From Fusicatenibacter saccharivorans (GTDB lineage: Bacteria; Bacillota; Clostridia; Lachnospirales; Lachnospiraceae), in NCBI RefSeq assembly GCF_027667425.1, contig NZ_JAQEGR010000017.1, positions 1 to 64,000 of the forward strand: DNA of 64,000 bases. The letters are read 5' to 3'. Below, piece by piece: positions 1 through 8,390 of the stretch. Within the stretch, counting starts at the first letter, position 1. Every line of letters begins with the position of its first letter. The position numbers and the translations under genes were made by a program. A model generated the notes under the pieces. The model was given only the letters and a program-made list of their open reading frames with translations, did not search any database and was not told the DNA's origin.

Positions 1-6
1 AAATGG

Positions 7-35
7 TTGTGTTCGGAAAGAAAGTATGGTATGAT
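7..35 (+). promoter_or_regulatory. Possible promoter of tRNA-Trp
   Basis: TTGTGT at 7-12 and TATGAT at 30-35 are separated by 17 nt and lie about 45 nt before the tRNA. The -35 is imperfect, and the region upstream lies outside the window. Confidence 0.4.
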
Positions 36-79
36 GTATAGATGTTAAGTGTATGCGGTTTTGAAGGTATATCTAGCGT

Positions 80-150
80 AGGGGATTGGTCAAATGGTAT
101 GATAGGGGTCTCCAAAACCTTTGGTGGGAGTTCGATTCTCTCATCCCCTG
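80..150 (+). tRNA. tRNA-Trp (anticodon CCA)
   Basis: The cloverleaf can be folded by hand. The acceptor stem AGGGGAT pairs with ATCCCCT and G150 is the discriminator. The T arm is GGGAG-TTCGATT-CTCTC. The anticodon loop is CTCCAAA, giving anticodon CCA for the UGG codon. The 3' CCA is not encoded. The anticodon stem has two G-T pairs. An intrinsic terminator follows at once, so it is probably a single-gene transcript. Confidence 0.88.
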
Positions 151-158
151 TATTAGGA

Positions 159-192
159 AAGAGTGAAGATACAAAATCTTCACTCTTTTTTC
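159..192 (+). terminator. Intrinsic terminator after tRNA-Trp
   Basis: AAGAGTGAAGAT (159-170) pairs perfectly with ATCTTCACTCTT (176-187) and is followed by a T run. Confidence 0.88.
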
Positions 193-353
193 GTATTGTT
201 TAAAAGAAAAGTCTAACAGAACAGGATTTACAGAATTTTAAGATATTTTTGTAAAGCAGGACTGTTTTTTATGGTGTAAATAAGGTACAATAGAGCCACA
301 GAACATATTCAAAAATAATGAAAAATGAAACATGAGAAGGGAGTGGGTGTAAC

Positions 354-953
354 GTGAGCAGAGAAAAGAATGGAAGCCGCGGCACGGTAAAAGCTGTCAT
401 TTATCTTCTGATCGTAGTAATCCTTGCTGGAATGGTTGTTTATCTGACGCAGTCGTTGCGGCGGGACCGGGAGCCGGAGATTACGGGGACGTTTATTGAC
501 AGCAAGCTGGAGGCGGCGGGGGAGCTGACGTCGGCGAAGATGATTTATAACGGGCTGATTCATTACTCGGACGGGTCGATTCCGTTTCTGACGCAGAAGG
601 CGTTTAATATGACATACCGTGCAGAGGTACGTGCGGGCGTGGATCTCTCGAAGGCGAATACGGAGGTGACGGATTCAGAAGTAACAGTTACACTTCCGGC
701 AGTGGAGATTTTTGATATTTCCATCGACAATGATTCCATCCAGTATTACGATGAGAAGGCAGCGCTTCTGAACTGGGAGCGGAAGGAAGATGCGATGGAT
801 GCAATCGCGAGTGCGAAGGAGGATGTAGAGCAGCAGACGAAAGAAATGGATGACCTGGAAACGATGGCACAGGAACAGGCGAAAACACTGATTACCGGAA
901 TGCTGTCCGAGACGGTCGGGGACAAGACATTGGTTGTAAAATTTGAAGAATAG
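354..953 (+). CDS. DUF4230 family membrane-anchored protein
   Basis: A 199-residue protein starting at GTG 354, with GGGAG about 10 nt upstream. It has a basic N-terminus, one hydrophobic segment at about residues 13-31, then an extracytoplasmic domain. The stretch from about residue 80 (IPFLTQKAFNMTYRAEVRAG) with 'GVDLSKANTEV' after it resembles DUF4230, a family of unknown function with a single membrane anchor. The C-terminal third is charged and probably helical. It stands alone between the tRNA-Trp terminator and the ThrE genes. Function unknown; the family call is from pattern recognition only. Confidence 0.7.
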   Translation: MSREKNGSRGTVKAVIYLLIVVILAGMVVYLTQSLRRDREPEITGTFIDSKLEAAGELTSAKMIYNGLIHYSDGSIPFLTQKAFNMTYRAEVRAGVDLSKANTEVTDSEVTVTLPAVEIFDISIDNDSIQYYDEKAALLNWERKEDAMDAIASAKEDVEQQTKEMDDLETMAQEQAKTLITGMLSETVGDKTLVVKFEE

Positions 954-1078
954 TACATAGACGGGATGTCGGCACTTCTTTTTGGGGGATAAAAAAAGGA
1001 GGGCCGGTATTTCTTCTGGCAGAAACACCGGCATTATGAAAAAGAAAAATCTATATAAATTGGAAAGAATATTAGGTT

Positions 1079-1128
1079 GGGACAACGGTTGAAAGATAGA
1101 GGAAGATGATTTGTTGTCCCTTTGTTTT
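1079..1128 (+). terminator. Terminator-like stem-loop
   Basis: GGGACAAC (1079-1086) pairs with GTTGTCCC (1113-1120), followed by TTTGTTTT. The loop is 26 nt, longer than usual. It probably ends the transcript of the DUF4230 gene. Confidence 0.5.
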
Positions 1129-1266
1129 GATACGTTTAGTATAGTTGTCATATGTGAGGAAAGTGTGAATGGAGTTTGAAGAAACTTTGAAAAGATTTGT
1201 GAATGGCGCGGGTGAACATCGGAACATCCCAACGCCCGGATATCGCCGAATTTGCATAGAATTAAC

Positions 1267-1296
1267 TTGAAAGTGAACACTGCTTCATGGTACAAT
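1267..1296 (+). promoter_or_regulatory. Promoter of the ThrE-type exporter genes
   Basis: TTGAAA at 1267-1272 and TACAAT at 1291-1296 with 18-nt spacing, about 48 nt before the start codon. Confidence 0.55.
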
Positions 1297-1343
1297 CGTT
1301 TGGCATGTGTGAAATATGAGTTACATTTGAGAGGACAAAAACT

Positions 1344-2105
1344 ATGGACTATAAACTGCTGCTGGACACCGCGGTCATGGCGGGAGAAATCCTGCTGGAA
1401 AGCGGGGCGGAGACGTGGCGGGTGGAGGATACCATGCTGCGGATGCTGCGCATGTCCGGCCTGAAAACTGCGGATGTACTGGCGCTGACGACCGGCTTTG
1501 TGGTAACGCTCGACGACCCGGCGATGGATTCCATGACTGTTATGCGCAGCGTAGAGAGCCGTGCAACGGATCTGAACCGGATCCATGCGGTCAATCAGCT
1601 TTCCCGCGATTTCTGCGAAGGAAATATCGACCTGGATGCGCTGTTCCACCGGGTGCGGGATATCTATCGTGCCAAGTCGGAAATTAAAAAAAATCTGCTC
1701 GCGATGATGGCGACGACCGCAGGCTTTGCAATCATGTTCGGAGCCGGGTTCTACGAAGTGCTGGCATCTGCACTTGCAGGTTTTATATCAGGAATCGGTG
1801 TTTACGGAGGAAAAAAAGCCGGGATGCAGTCGTTTCTTGTGAACTGTATCGGGTCATTTTTGCTGGCGGTCACATCTATTCTCTGTGTTCATTACCTGCC
1901 GGGGACCATGGATCTGAACGTCATTATCATTGCATCGATCATGCCCCTCGTACCGGGTGTGGCGATCACGAATGCGGTGTATGATACCCTGCACGGCGAC
2001 TACATTTCCGGTGCGGCACGGATGCTTGAGGCGTTTGTAACCGCTGCGGCCATCGCAATCGGCGTGGGACTTGGCATGCTGCTGCTCCGTCCACTGGTGC
2101 GGTAG
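1344..2105 (+). CDS. Threonine/serine exporter, ThrE N-terminal-type subunit
   Basis: A 253-residue protein of the ThrE/YjjP (DUF1212) family. The N-terminal soluble part (residues 1-115) carries the family pattern 'GAETWRVEDTM' and 'FVVTLDD'. About five hydrophobic segments follow from residue 118 to the end, including 'IMPLVPGVAITNAVYDTLHGDY', a family signature region. These proteins export threonine, serine or small peptides. ThrE of Corynebacterium is one fused chain; here the second half is the next gene, 42 nt downstream, as in Firmicutes. GAGAGGACAAAAACT precedes ATG 1344. Confidence 0.85.
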   Translation: MDYKLLLDTAVMAGEILLESGAETWRVEDTMLRMLRMSGLKTADVLALTTGFVVTLDDPAMDSMTVMRSVESRATDLNRIHAVNQLSRDFCEGNIDLDALFHRVRDIYRAKSEIKKNLLAMMATTAGFAIMFGAGFYEVLASALAGFISGIGVYGGKKAGMQSFLVNCIGSFLLAVTSILCVHYLPGTMDLNVIIIASIMPLVPGVAITNAVYDTLHGDYISGAARMLEAFVTAAAIAIGVGLGMLLLRPLVR

Positions 2106-2146
2106 AGAAAACCGATACAGAAAAAAGATGAGGTTAAAGCAAAAAT

Positions 2147-2593
2147 ATGAGAATAGCAGGTGAAATCATCCTGAAATCCCTTGGAGCCTGGGTTGCAATC
2201 TGGGGATTTTCAAGACTGTTGAACGCACCAAAAAAGCTGGAATGCTACACGGCCGGTGTCGGTATGATCGGCTGGGCGGTCTATCTGATCGTGGAAGTAT
2301 TCAACGACGGCATTCTGATGAAGAACTTTCTTGCCGCCGTTGCCGTCGCCCTGGTTTCCCAGGCAATGGCGCGTCATTTCAAAGCGCCGGTGATCCTTTT
2401 CGTGATCCCGGGCATTCTTCCGATGGTGCCGGGAGCCGGTATGTACCGCATCGTCTACTCGATCGTTATGGGGCCGGAAAACATGGTTGGAACGTATCTT
2501 TTAGAGACAGCGACCGCGGCAGGCGCAATTGCCCTTGGAATTTTCCTCGGAGAAGCGCTGCAGAAGGTATTTTTTTACGAATTCCATAGGTGA
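2147..2593 (+). CDS. Threonine/serine exporter, ThrE C-terminal-type subunit (YjjB-like)
   Basis: A 148-residue, almost wholly hydrophobic protein with four to five membrane segments, matching the YjjB/DUF3815 half of ThrE. The motif 'FVIPGILPMVPGAGMYRIVY' (about residues 84-103) mirrors the 'PLVPG' signature of the partner subunit. It lies 42 nt after that subunit and is probably co-transcribed; the two likely assemble into one transporter. GAGGTTAAAGC precedes the start. Confidence 0.82.
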   Translation: MRIAGEIILKSLGAWVAIWGFSRLLNAPKKLECYTAGVGMIGWAVYLIVEVFNDGILMKNFLAAVAVALVSQAMARHFKAPVILFVIPGILPMVPGAGMYRIVYSIVMGPENMVGTYLLETATAAGAIALGIFLGEALQKVFFYEFHR

Positions 2594-2699
2594 TTTACGA
2601 AAAAAGTGAGAAATTTGCCAAAACCAAATTTTTTGCTTTTTTTTGTCGAATTTTATGATATACTTAACAGTGTATGTGCCCTTGGACAAAAGAAGAAAT

Positions 2700-2860
2700 C
2701 TATAGGGGCATTTTTAACATCAGTAGACAAGAAGTCCCCCGCTTCTAAAGCGGTGGGATGAATTGTTAAAAGAAACATAACGGTAGTGGCGGGCGGAGAG
2801 AAATCGGTATCCTCCACTGACATGAGGTAAGTCACAGTCGAACTATTTTCGACATGTCAG
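2700..2860 (+). mobile_element. Possible IS200/IS605-type end (scar)
   Basis: A region without genes holds a hairpin in which CCCCCGCTT is followed by CTA and AAGCGGTGGG (about 2735-2756), within a GAAG...GGATGAA frame. This resembles the subterminal hairpins flanking IS200/IS605 (TnpB) elements. No transposase or TnpB frame is present, so at most it is a remnant. The identification is tentative. Confidence 0.35.
2837..2853. promoter_or_regulatory. Inverted Spo0A-box-like pair
   Basis: GTCGAA (2837-2842) and TTCGAC (2848-2853) form a perfect inverted repeat with a 5-nt spacer. The right half, with A2854, is an exact reverse TGTCGAA (Spo0A box). A further TGTCGAA lies at 2644-2650. They sit about 100-300 nt upstream of the YkuD-domain gene. 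The core is short enough to arise by chance. Confidence 0.3.
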
Positions 2861-2951
2861 ACTCCGTGAAAATACCGACTGTGAGTTGAAACAAGGAAAA
2901 AAGAAGAGAAGTAAGTAAAGTGCAGACACAGAACTATGAGGAGCAAAAAAT

Positions 2952-5375
2952 ATGAAGTTTGAAGATGATGATTTAAAGGACGGTAAACTTTGGGCTGCCC
3001 TGCAAAAAGAGATTGACCGTGACCTGGCGGAAAAGGAGAGCGGTGAAACATTCCAGGAAGAACTGGCAGACATCGAAGACTCCATTGAATTTGAAAGCAA
3101 AGAAACAAAAAGCGAAGATCACATCCCGGATGAGACTGCAAATTTAAGTAATCTGCGAAGTGTCCTTGAGGCAACTGAGCGTGCAAAAGACGAAGAAGCG
3201 AAGCAGAAAATGAAGCAGACCAAAGTGGAGCCTGTGACGCAGGACATCGAGATTCCGGAATTTACAGAAGAGGAAGAAGAAATCGAAGAGACGCCGGCGG
3301 AGACAAAAACAGAATCGGAACCGGAAGAAGTGATGGTGGATGATGATCTGATCATCAACGATCCATTCGCAGATGAGGATGATCTGCTGGGAGAAGAGAA
3401 GACAGAGACCAAGGGTTCGGAGAAAGAAGTGCTTGGTGATCAGGTGGAAGCCGCAATGGAGCGCCTCGTCAGCGACACGGTAGGCCATATCCCAATGCCG
3501 GAAATAGACGATGAGGATGATGACTACGACGATTATGAGGATGACGACGAAGAGTACATTCCGCATGGCGCAAAACCGCAGAAGAAAAAGGGAAAAGGCG
3601 GTGCGGTTATCGCCGTTGCAGCCGTTGCTGTTATTGCTGTGGGAGGCTTTTTCTATGGAAGCAAAATGTTCCATTACCAGAATTATTTTTTCAACGGAAC
3701 AACCATCAACGGAGTAGACTGCTCGGATATGACGGCCAAAGAGGCAGAAACGAAAATCAAAGAGCAGGCTGCAAACTATACCTTAAATGTAAAATTCAAA
3801 GACAATGATACGAAGAGTGTCAGCGGAAAAGACATCGACTACACCTACGCCGGAGACGGCAGCGTGGAGAGCGTGTTAAAGAAACAGAACAGTTTCCTCT
3901 GGTTCCTGGGAAATGGCGGAAAAGAGAAAGATTCCCAGGTCACCATGCAGTACAGTCAGGAAAAACTGGATGCGGTGATTGATGGATTTGACGAATTCCA
4001 GTCCGCAGACGGTGAGAATGCACCGGCCAGCGCCTACATCACCTTCCAGAACAATGAGTTTGAGATTGTGGATGCTGTTATGGGTGAGGGAATGGATCTT
4101 ACCCTTGCAAAACAGTGCATCGAAAACGCGCTGATCAATGCGGATACCGAAGTGGATCTTGAAAAAGCAGGCGTTTACGACGGAACCTTGGTAACAGCAG
4201 ATGACGAAACACTGAATGCACAGAAGGATCAGTTAAATGAACTGGTACGCGCAAGTATCACATACAGTATGCCGGATGGAACAACACAGGTTCTTGACGG
4301 AAATACCATGAAAGACTGGCTGGCGGTCGATGCGGATGGAAATTATTCCAAAGATGAAAACCAGTGGAATGAAAAAGTAAAAGAATATGTGGCAAATCTT
4401 GCGGCAGCGATTGATACCGATGGCAAGGATCACACCTTCCCGGCAACCGGTATCGAAGGCGGCGTGACCATCAGCCAGGAAGGCTACGGATGGAAAGTGG
4501 ATCAGGAGCAGGAGATAGCAAAGATCGCAGAAGAAGTAGATGCTCACGCAGCAGACGCAAGAGAGCCGCAGTATGCGCAGAGAGAGTTTGCTGCTTCCAC
4601 AGAGAACAACGGATTCGGCAAGACGTATGTTGAGGTTGATGCCAGCCGTCAGCATATCTGGCTCTACAAAGATGGAAATCTGGTTGTCGACGGTGACTGT
4701 GTAACCGGTCTGATGGAGCAGAGCAGCTACACGAAGCCGGGTATCTACACAACCGCAGCAAAAGAAAGCCAGAAAAAACTGCACGGAGAGCTTCAGGCAG
4801 ACGGCAGCTATTCCTGGGAAAGAGATGTGGATTCCTGGATTCCGTTCAACGGAGAGATTGGTTTCTACGATGCTTCCTGGAGAAGTAGTTTCGGCGGAAA
4901 CCTGTATCTGACTGCAGGATCGACGACAGGATCTGTTGCACTTCCGACTGCAGTGGCACAGGCATTATATGACAATGTCGATGACGGAACACCGGTTATC
5001 ATTTATTATTCCGAAGCTTATGAGGTAAGTGAAGACACGCTTACTGTGACACAGGCACCGGAAGCAGATGACGAAAATGTCGATGATACGACGAATACCA
5101 CGACAGTAACGCCGACGAGAACGCCATCCTACACGTACGATGATTACACGCCGTCAACTCCGTCAACCCCATCAACTCCATCAACCCCATCAACTCCATC
5201 GACCCCGTCTACGCCGGAACCGACCACAGCACCGACCGAGATCCCGTCTACGCCGGAGCCGACCGTAGCACCGACGGAGACCCCGTCCACACCGGAACCG
5301 ACCCAGGAGCCGAGCGCACCGGATCAGGGAGACCATACGGGTGACGATGATTACCCAGGTAAGGGCGAGAGCTGA
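2952..5375 (+). CDS. Membrane-anchored YkuD-domain protein lacking the catalytic cysteine
   Basis: An 807-residue protein. Residues 1-205 are strongly acidic and probably disordered in the cytoplasm. Lys-rich residues precede a membrane segment at about 216-237. An extracellular part at about 260-550 resembles the putative peptidoglycan-binding domain (PG_binding_4) usual in clostridial L,D-transpeptidases. A YkuD fold spans about 557-690. In active members I expect a HDA-type histidine and SHGC[VI]N. Here the matching places read GFYDASWRSSFGG (Tyr639) and GSTTGSVALP (Ser661), so both histidine and cysteine are missing although the frame is intact. The tail (about 725-800) is Thr/Pro repeats. 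It probably binds cell wall rather than cross-linking it. RBS AGGAGCAAAAAAT precedes ATG 2952. Confidence 0.85.
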   Translation: MKFEDDDLKDGKLWAALQKEIDRDLAEKESGETFQEELADIEDSIEFESKETKSEDHIPDETANLSNLRSVLEATERAKDEEAKQKMKQTKVEPVTQDIEIPEFTEEEEEIEETPAETKTESEPEEVMVDDDLIINDPFADEDDLLGEEKTETKGSEKEVLGDQVEAAMERLVSDTVGHIPMPEIDDEDDDYDDYEDDDEEYIPHGAKPQKKKGKGGAVIAVAAVAVIAVGGFFYGSKMFHYQNYFFNGTTINGVDCSDMTAKEAETKIKEQAANYTLNVKFKDNDTKSVSGKDIDYTYAGDGSVESVLKKQNSFLWFLGNGGKEKDSQVTMQYSQEKLDAVIDGFDEFQSADGENAPASAYITFQNNEFEIVDAVMGEGMDLTLAKQCIENALINADTEVDLEKAGVYDGTLVTADDETLNAQKDQLNELVRASITYSMPDGTTQVLDGNTMKDWLAVDADGNYSKDENQWNEKVKEYVANLAAAIDTDGKDHTFPATGIEGGVTISQEGYGWKVDQEQEIAKIAEEVDAHAADAREPQYAQREFAASTENNGFGKTYVEVDASRQHIWLYKDGNLVVDGDCVTGLMEQSSYTKPGIYTTAAKESQKKLHGELQADGSYSWERDVDSWIPFNGEIGFYDASWRSSFGGNLYLTAGSTTGSVALPTAVAQALYDNVDDGTPVIIYYSEAYEVSEDTLTVTQAPEADDENVDDTTNTTTVTPTRTPSYTYDDYTPSTPSTPSTPSTPSTPSTPSTPEPTTAPTEIPSTPEPTVAPTETPSTPEPTQEPSAPDQGDHTGDDDYPGKGES
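5151..5318 (+). repeat. In-frame tandem repeats coding a Thr/Ser/Pro tail
   Basis: Seven 9-bp units of CC[GA]TCNAC[CT]-type run from 5151 to 5213, then about 2.7 copies of a 39-bp unit start at 5205, 5244 and 5283. All stay in frame within the YkuD-domain gene and encode 'TPS' and 'STPEPT.APTE' repeats. They are prone to slipped-strand length change. This is not a CRISPR array. Confidence 0.85.
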
Positions 5376-5395
5376 GAAAAGAAGAAATAGAACAT

Positions 5396-5440
5396 AAAAA
5401 ATACGCATTCCGTTATCAAAACAGGAATGCGTATTTTTTA
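5396..5440. terminator. Bidirectional terminator
   Basis: AAAAATACGCATTCC pairs with GGAATGCGTATTTTT around a 12-nt loop, between two convergent genes. A and T runs on both sides let it serve both strands. Confidence 0.85.
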
Positions 5441-5461
5441 TGAGAAAGAAACTGTTAAAAA

Positions 5462-6109
5462 TTAATTTTCCGGTACGAACAGTGTGACAAGATCCATCGG
5501 GGAAGTGATGGTGTAGTCCGGGTTTTCGGTCTGACCAAAACCGTATGCGGCATGGACAAACGGGATTCCGGCCTCGCGTGTCGCCTTGTAGTCGCCGTCG
5601 GTATCGCCGACATAGACCGCGTGCTGCAGATGGTTCTGTTCGATGATTGTACGGATGTTGTCTGCCTTTGCCTTTCCGGTATCGCCAGGACAGAGATGGC
5701 CTTTGAAATAGTGACCGAGGCCTGTGGCTTCCAGAAAAACTTCGATATAGCCCGCCTGGCAGTTGCTTACGATATAAAGCGGGTAATGTCTGGAAAGAAT
5801 AGAAAGTGCATCGACAAGTCCCGGATAAACAGGAGCCGGTGTCGCAAGAAGTGCCTCATGCTCTTTGGCACAGCATGCCTCGATCAGTTCTAACTGGCGC
5901 TCCTTTGGATATTCGTGGAAAATGACGGCGGCGATATCCGGGAGCAGGCGGCCGAACAGGCCTTTTAACACGGTTCCGGTGAGGTTTGGTGTCATATCAG
6001 TTTCTTTTTCCATAATCTGATTCCATGCGTCGGCAACAACGTCTGTGGAGTCCCACAGGGTGCCGTCCACATCAAAAATAATACTGTCGATCAAGAGTTT
6101 TTCCTCCAT
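5462..6109 (-). CDS. HAD family hydrolase, phosphoglycolate phosphatase-like
   Basis: A 215-residue haloacid dehalogenase-superfamily phosphatase. Motif I is 'IIFDVDGTLWDS' (about residues 9-20), motif II 'YIVSNC' (about 112-117), and motif IV is 'VYVGDTDGD' (about 165-173). The helical cap between motifs I and II is of the Gph/PpaX type. The substrate is probably a small phosphate monoester and cannot be told from sequence. The gene is monocistronic and convergent with the YkuD-domain gene. Confidence 0.82.
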   Translation of the reverse strand: MEEKLLIDSIIFDVDGTLWDSTDVVADAWNQIMEKETDMTPNLTGTVLKGLFGRLLPDIAAVIFHEYPKERQLELIEACCAKEHEALLATPAPVYPGLVDALSILSRHYPLYIVSNCQAGYIEVFLEATGLGHYFKGHLCPGDTGKAKADNIRTIIEQNHLQHAVYVGDTDGDYKATREAGIPFVHAAYGFGQTENPDYTITSPMDLVTLFVPEN

Positions 6110-6242
6110 ATCTTAAGGGTTTTGGTTATTCTTTTAAAGTATTTATTAATTTTAATCAAAAACACGTGAGAGCGCAATGTTTATTTTGCATTTTGGAGGA
6201 AAATGTGGCAAAATAAGAATGATATATTAACAGGAGATTACT

Positions 6243-7310
6243 ATGCAGGACACAATCACAAAGCCATTATTGAAATGGTATGGCGAAAATAAAAGAGTGC
6301 TGCCGTGGAGAGAAAAAAAGAACCCGTATGAAATCTGGGTTTCCGAGATTATGCTCCAGCAGACGAGGGTGGAGGCGGTCAAGCCGTTTTATGAGCGGTT
6401 TATGCGTGAACTGCCCAATGTCGCAGCACTTGCGGTCTGTCCCGAGGAAAAGCTTTTGAAGCTCTGGGAAGGCCTTGGTTACTATAACCGTGTGCGGAAT
6501 ATGCAGAAGGCCGCACAGAAAATTATGGAAGTGTATGACGGTGTATTTCCGGCAGATTACGAAGCCTTAAAAGGACTTCCGGGAATTGGAAATTACACAG
6601 CGGGAGCCGTTGCATCGATCGCGTTTTGCATTCCGGTGCCGGCGGTGGACGGAAATGTGCTTCGTGTGATGGCACGCCTCCGGGAGGACGGTGAGGACAT
6701 TTTAAAGCAGTCCGTGAAAAACCGCGTGGAAGCGGAATTGACCGAAATCATGCCGGCAGAAGATCCGGGAGCCTTCAACCAGGCGATGATGGATCTCGGC
6801 GCAATGGTCTGTCTGCCGAACGGCGCACCAAAATGTGAAGTCTGTCCGCTTTTTGACCAGTGTCTGGCGGGACAGCATCAGACCTGGACGGAATATCCGT
6901 TTAAAAAGAGCGCAAAGCCGCGCAGAATCGAAGACAGAACCGTTCTGTTATTTCTGGACGGTACGCACACAGCAGTGCGGAAACGGCCGAAAAAAGGACT
7001 TCTGGCGGGACTTTACGAGTTCCCGAACTTCGATGGCGTGCTCTCCGAACAGGAAGCACTTGAAGAGGCAGAAAAATTCGGCGTGACGCCGCTTCATATT
7101 CAGGCATTGCCGCCGTACAAGCACATTTTTTCCCATGTCGAGTGGCATATCACAGGATACGCTATTAAAATTGCAGGAAACGATGTGGAGCAGGAAGGGG
7201 AAGAAAAAGCCGGATTGATTTTTGCGGATGCGAAAACCGCGGCTGAAAGATATGCCATTCCGTCTGCGTTTGCGGAATACGCAAAATATACAGATCTGGA
7301 ACGTGCCTGA
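6243..7310 (+). CDS. mutY: A/G-specific adenine glycosylase
   Basis: A 355-residue MutY. It removes adenine mispaired with 8-oxoguanine in base excision repair. The start of the HhH-GPD domain carries 'WVSEIMLQQTRVEAV' with the catalytic Glu. The helix-hairpin-helix is 'LPGIGNYTAGAVASIAF' and the catalytic Asp lies in 'PAVDGNVLRVMAR'. The [4Fe-4S] loop has the right C-X6-C-X2-C-X5-C spacing (from 'CLPNGAPKCEVC'). The C-terminal third is the NUDIX-like 8-oxoG recognition domain, with 'YKHIFSHVEWHI'. It starts at ATG 6243 after ACAGGAGATTACT. Confidence 0.95.
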   Translation: MQDTITKPLLKWYGENKRVLPWREKKNPYEIWVSEIMLQQTRVEAVKPFYERFMRELPNVAALAVCPEEKLLKLWEGLGYYNRVRNMQKAAQKIMEVYDGVFPADYEALKGLPGIGNYTAGAVASIAFCIPVPAVDGNVLRVMARLREDGEDILKQSVKNRVEAELTEIMPAEDPGAFNQAMMDLGAMVCLPNGAPKCEVCPLFDQCLAGQHQTWTEYPFKKSAKPRRIEDRTVLLFLDGTHTAVRKRPKKGLLAGLYEFPNFDGVLSEQEALEEAEKFGVTPLHIQALPPYKHIFSHVEWHITGYAIKIAGNDVEQEGEEKAGLIFADAKTAAERYAIPSAFAEYAKYTDLERA

Positions 7311-7347
7311 AACGGCAGAAGAGCAAAAAAGAGCAGGGAGAAAAAAG

Positions 7348-8364
7348 ATGAAGATTTTATCAATTGCAGTACCATGCTATAATTCAGAAGCATATATGGA
7401 GAAATGTATCGATTCGCTGCTGGTCGGCGGAGAAGAAGTAGAAATTCTGATCGTGGACGATGGTTCCAAGGACGGAACCACAGAGATTGCAGACCGCTAT
7501 CAGGAAAAATATCCGACGATTGTAAAAGCGATTCATCAGGAAAACAAGGGCCACGGCGGAGCAGTCAACACGGGTGTGGAAAATGCGACGGGTCTGTACT
7601 TTAAGGTTGTGGACAGTGATGACTGGGTAAACCCAGAGGCATACCAGAAGATTTTAAATGTTCTGGCAGAAGTCGTACGCGGACCGAAAACACTCGACCT
7701 TCTGATCAGTAACTATGTGTATGAAAAAGAGGGCGCCAAGAGAAAACGTGTGATGCGCTATGCGAAATCGCTGCCGGAAGGCCGCTTTTTCGGATGGGAT
7801 GAGGCGAAAGCTCTCGGCAAAACACATTATCTGCTGATGCATTCGCTGATTTACCGGACTTCTCTTTTAAGAGAGTGCGGCATGAAGCTGCCGGAGCACA
7901 CCTTCTATGTGGATAATCTGGTTGCGTTTATTCCGCTTCCGTACGTCAAAACGATGTATTATCTCGATGTCAATTTCTACCGCTACTTTATCGGAAGAGC
8001 CGACCAGTCGGTTAACGAGAAAGTCATGATCGGCAGAATTGACCAGCAGATCCGTGTCAACAAGCTGATGATCGATTACCTTGGTGAACAGAAAGGGCTG
8101 TCGAAGTACCTGCGGAAATATATGATCAGCTATCTGACCATTATTATGACGGTTTCTTCCGTGATGATGATGCGCTCTGGAACGGAAGAAAATCTCGAGA
8201 AAAAGAACGATCTGTGGAGATACCTGAAGCAGGAGGATGCAGCCGATTACTTCCGCATCCGCCACGGCATTTTCGGAACTGTTATGAGCAGCAAATCAAA
8301 ACCGGGACAGAAAATTGCAGTCTATGCCTACAAGGTAGCGCAGAAGCTGTATGGATTTAACTAG
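7348..8364 (+). CDS. Family 2 glycosyltransferase
   Basis: A 338-residue GT-A fold glycosyltransferase. The N-terminus 'ILSIAVPCYNSEAYMEKCID' is the usual GT2 nucleotide-sugar entry. 'ILIVDDGSKDGT' and 'KVVDSDDWVNP' give the two acidic motifs that hold the UDP-sugar and metal. No transmembrane segments are evident, so it is probably cytosolic or peripheral. I chose ATG 7348 because CAGGGAG lies 7 nt upstream; the longer open frame back to 7222 overlaps mutY. The acceptor sugar or lipid is unknown. Confidence 0.85.
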   Translation: MKILSIAVPCYNSEAYMEKCIDSLLVGGEEVEILIVDDGSKDGTTEIADRYQEKYPTIVKAIHQENKGHGGAVNTGVENATGLYFKVVDSDDWVNPEAYQKILNVLAEVVRGPKTLDLLISNYVYEKEGAKRKRVMRYAKSLPEGRFFGWDEAKALGKTHYLLMHSLIYRTSLLRECGMKLPEHTFYVDNLVAFIPLPYVKTMYYLDVNFYRYFIGRADQSVNEKVMIGRIDQQIRVNKLMIDYLGEQKGLSKYLRKYMISYLTIIMTVSSVMMMRSGTEENLEKKNDLWRYLKQEDAADYFRIRHGIFGTVMSSKSKPGQKIAVYAYKVAQKLYGFN

Positions 8365-8390
8365 AAAGTAACGAAGCGGAGGAACGAACA

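Larger units (their letters stand above)
954..1343. other. 390-bp intergenic region
   Basis: No gene supported. It holds a hairpin without a T run (GCCGGT 1003-1008 with ACCGGC 1027-1032), a terminator-like stem at 1079-1124, and the promoter of the next gene at 1267-1296. The open frames crossing it are shadows without ribosome binding sites. Confidence 0.6.

Noticed and set aside
675..1649. 324-residue minus-strand frame across the intergenic region into ThrE
   Set aside because: It crosses two well-supported plus-strand genes and a promoter, and has no family resemblance.
5151..5318. CRISPR-like array
   Set aside because: Units of 9 and 39 bp are contiguous without spacers and keep a coding frame.
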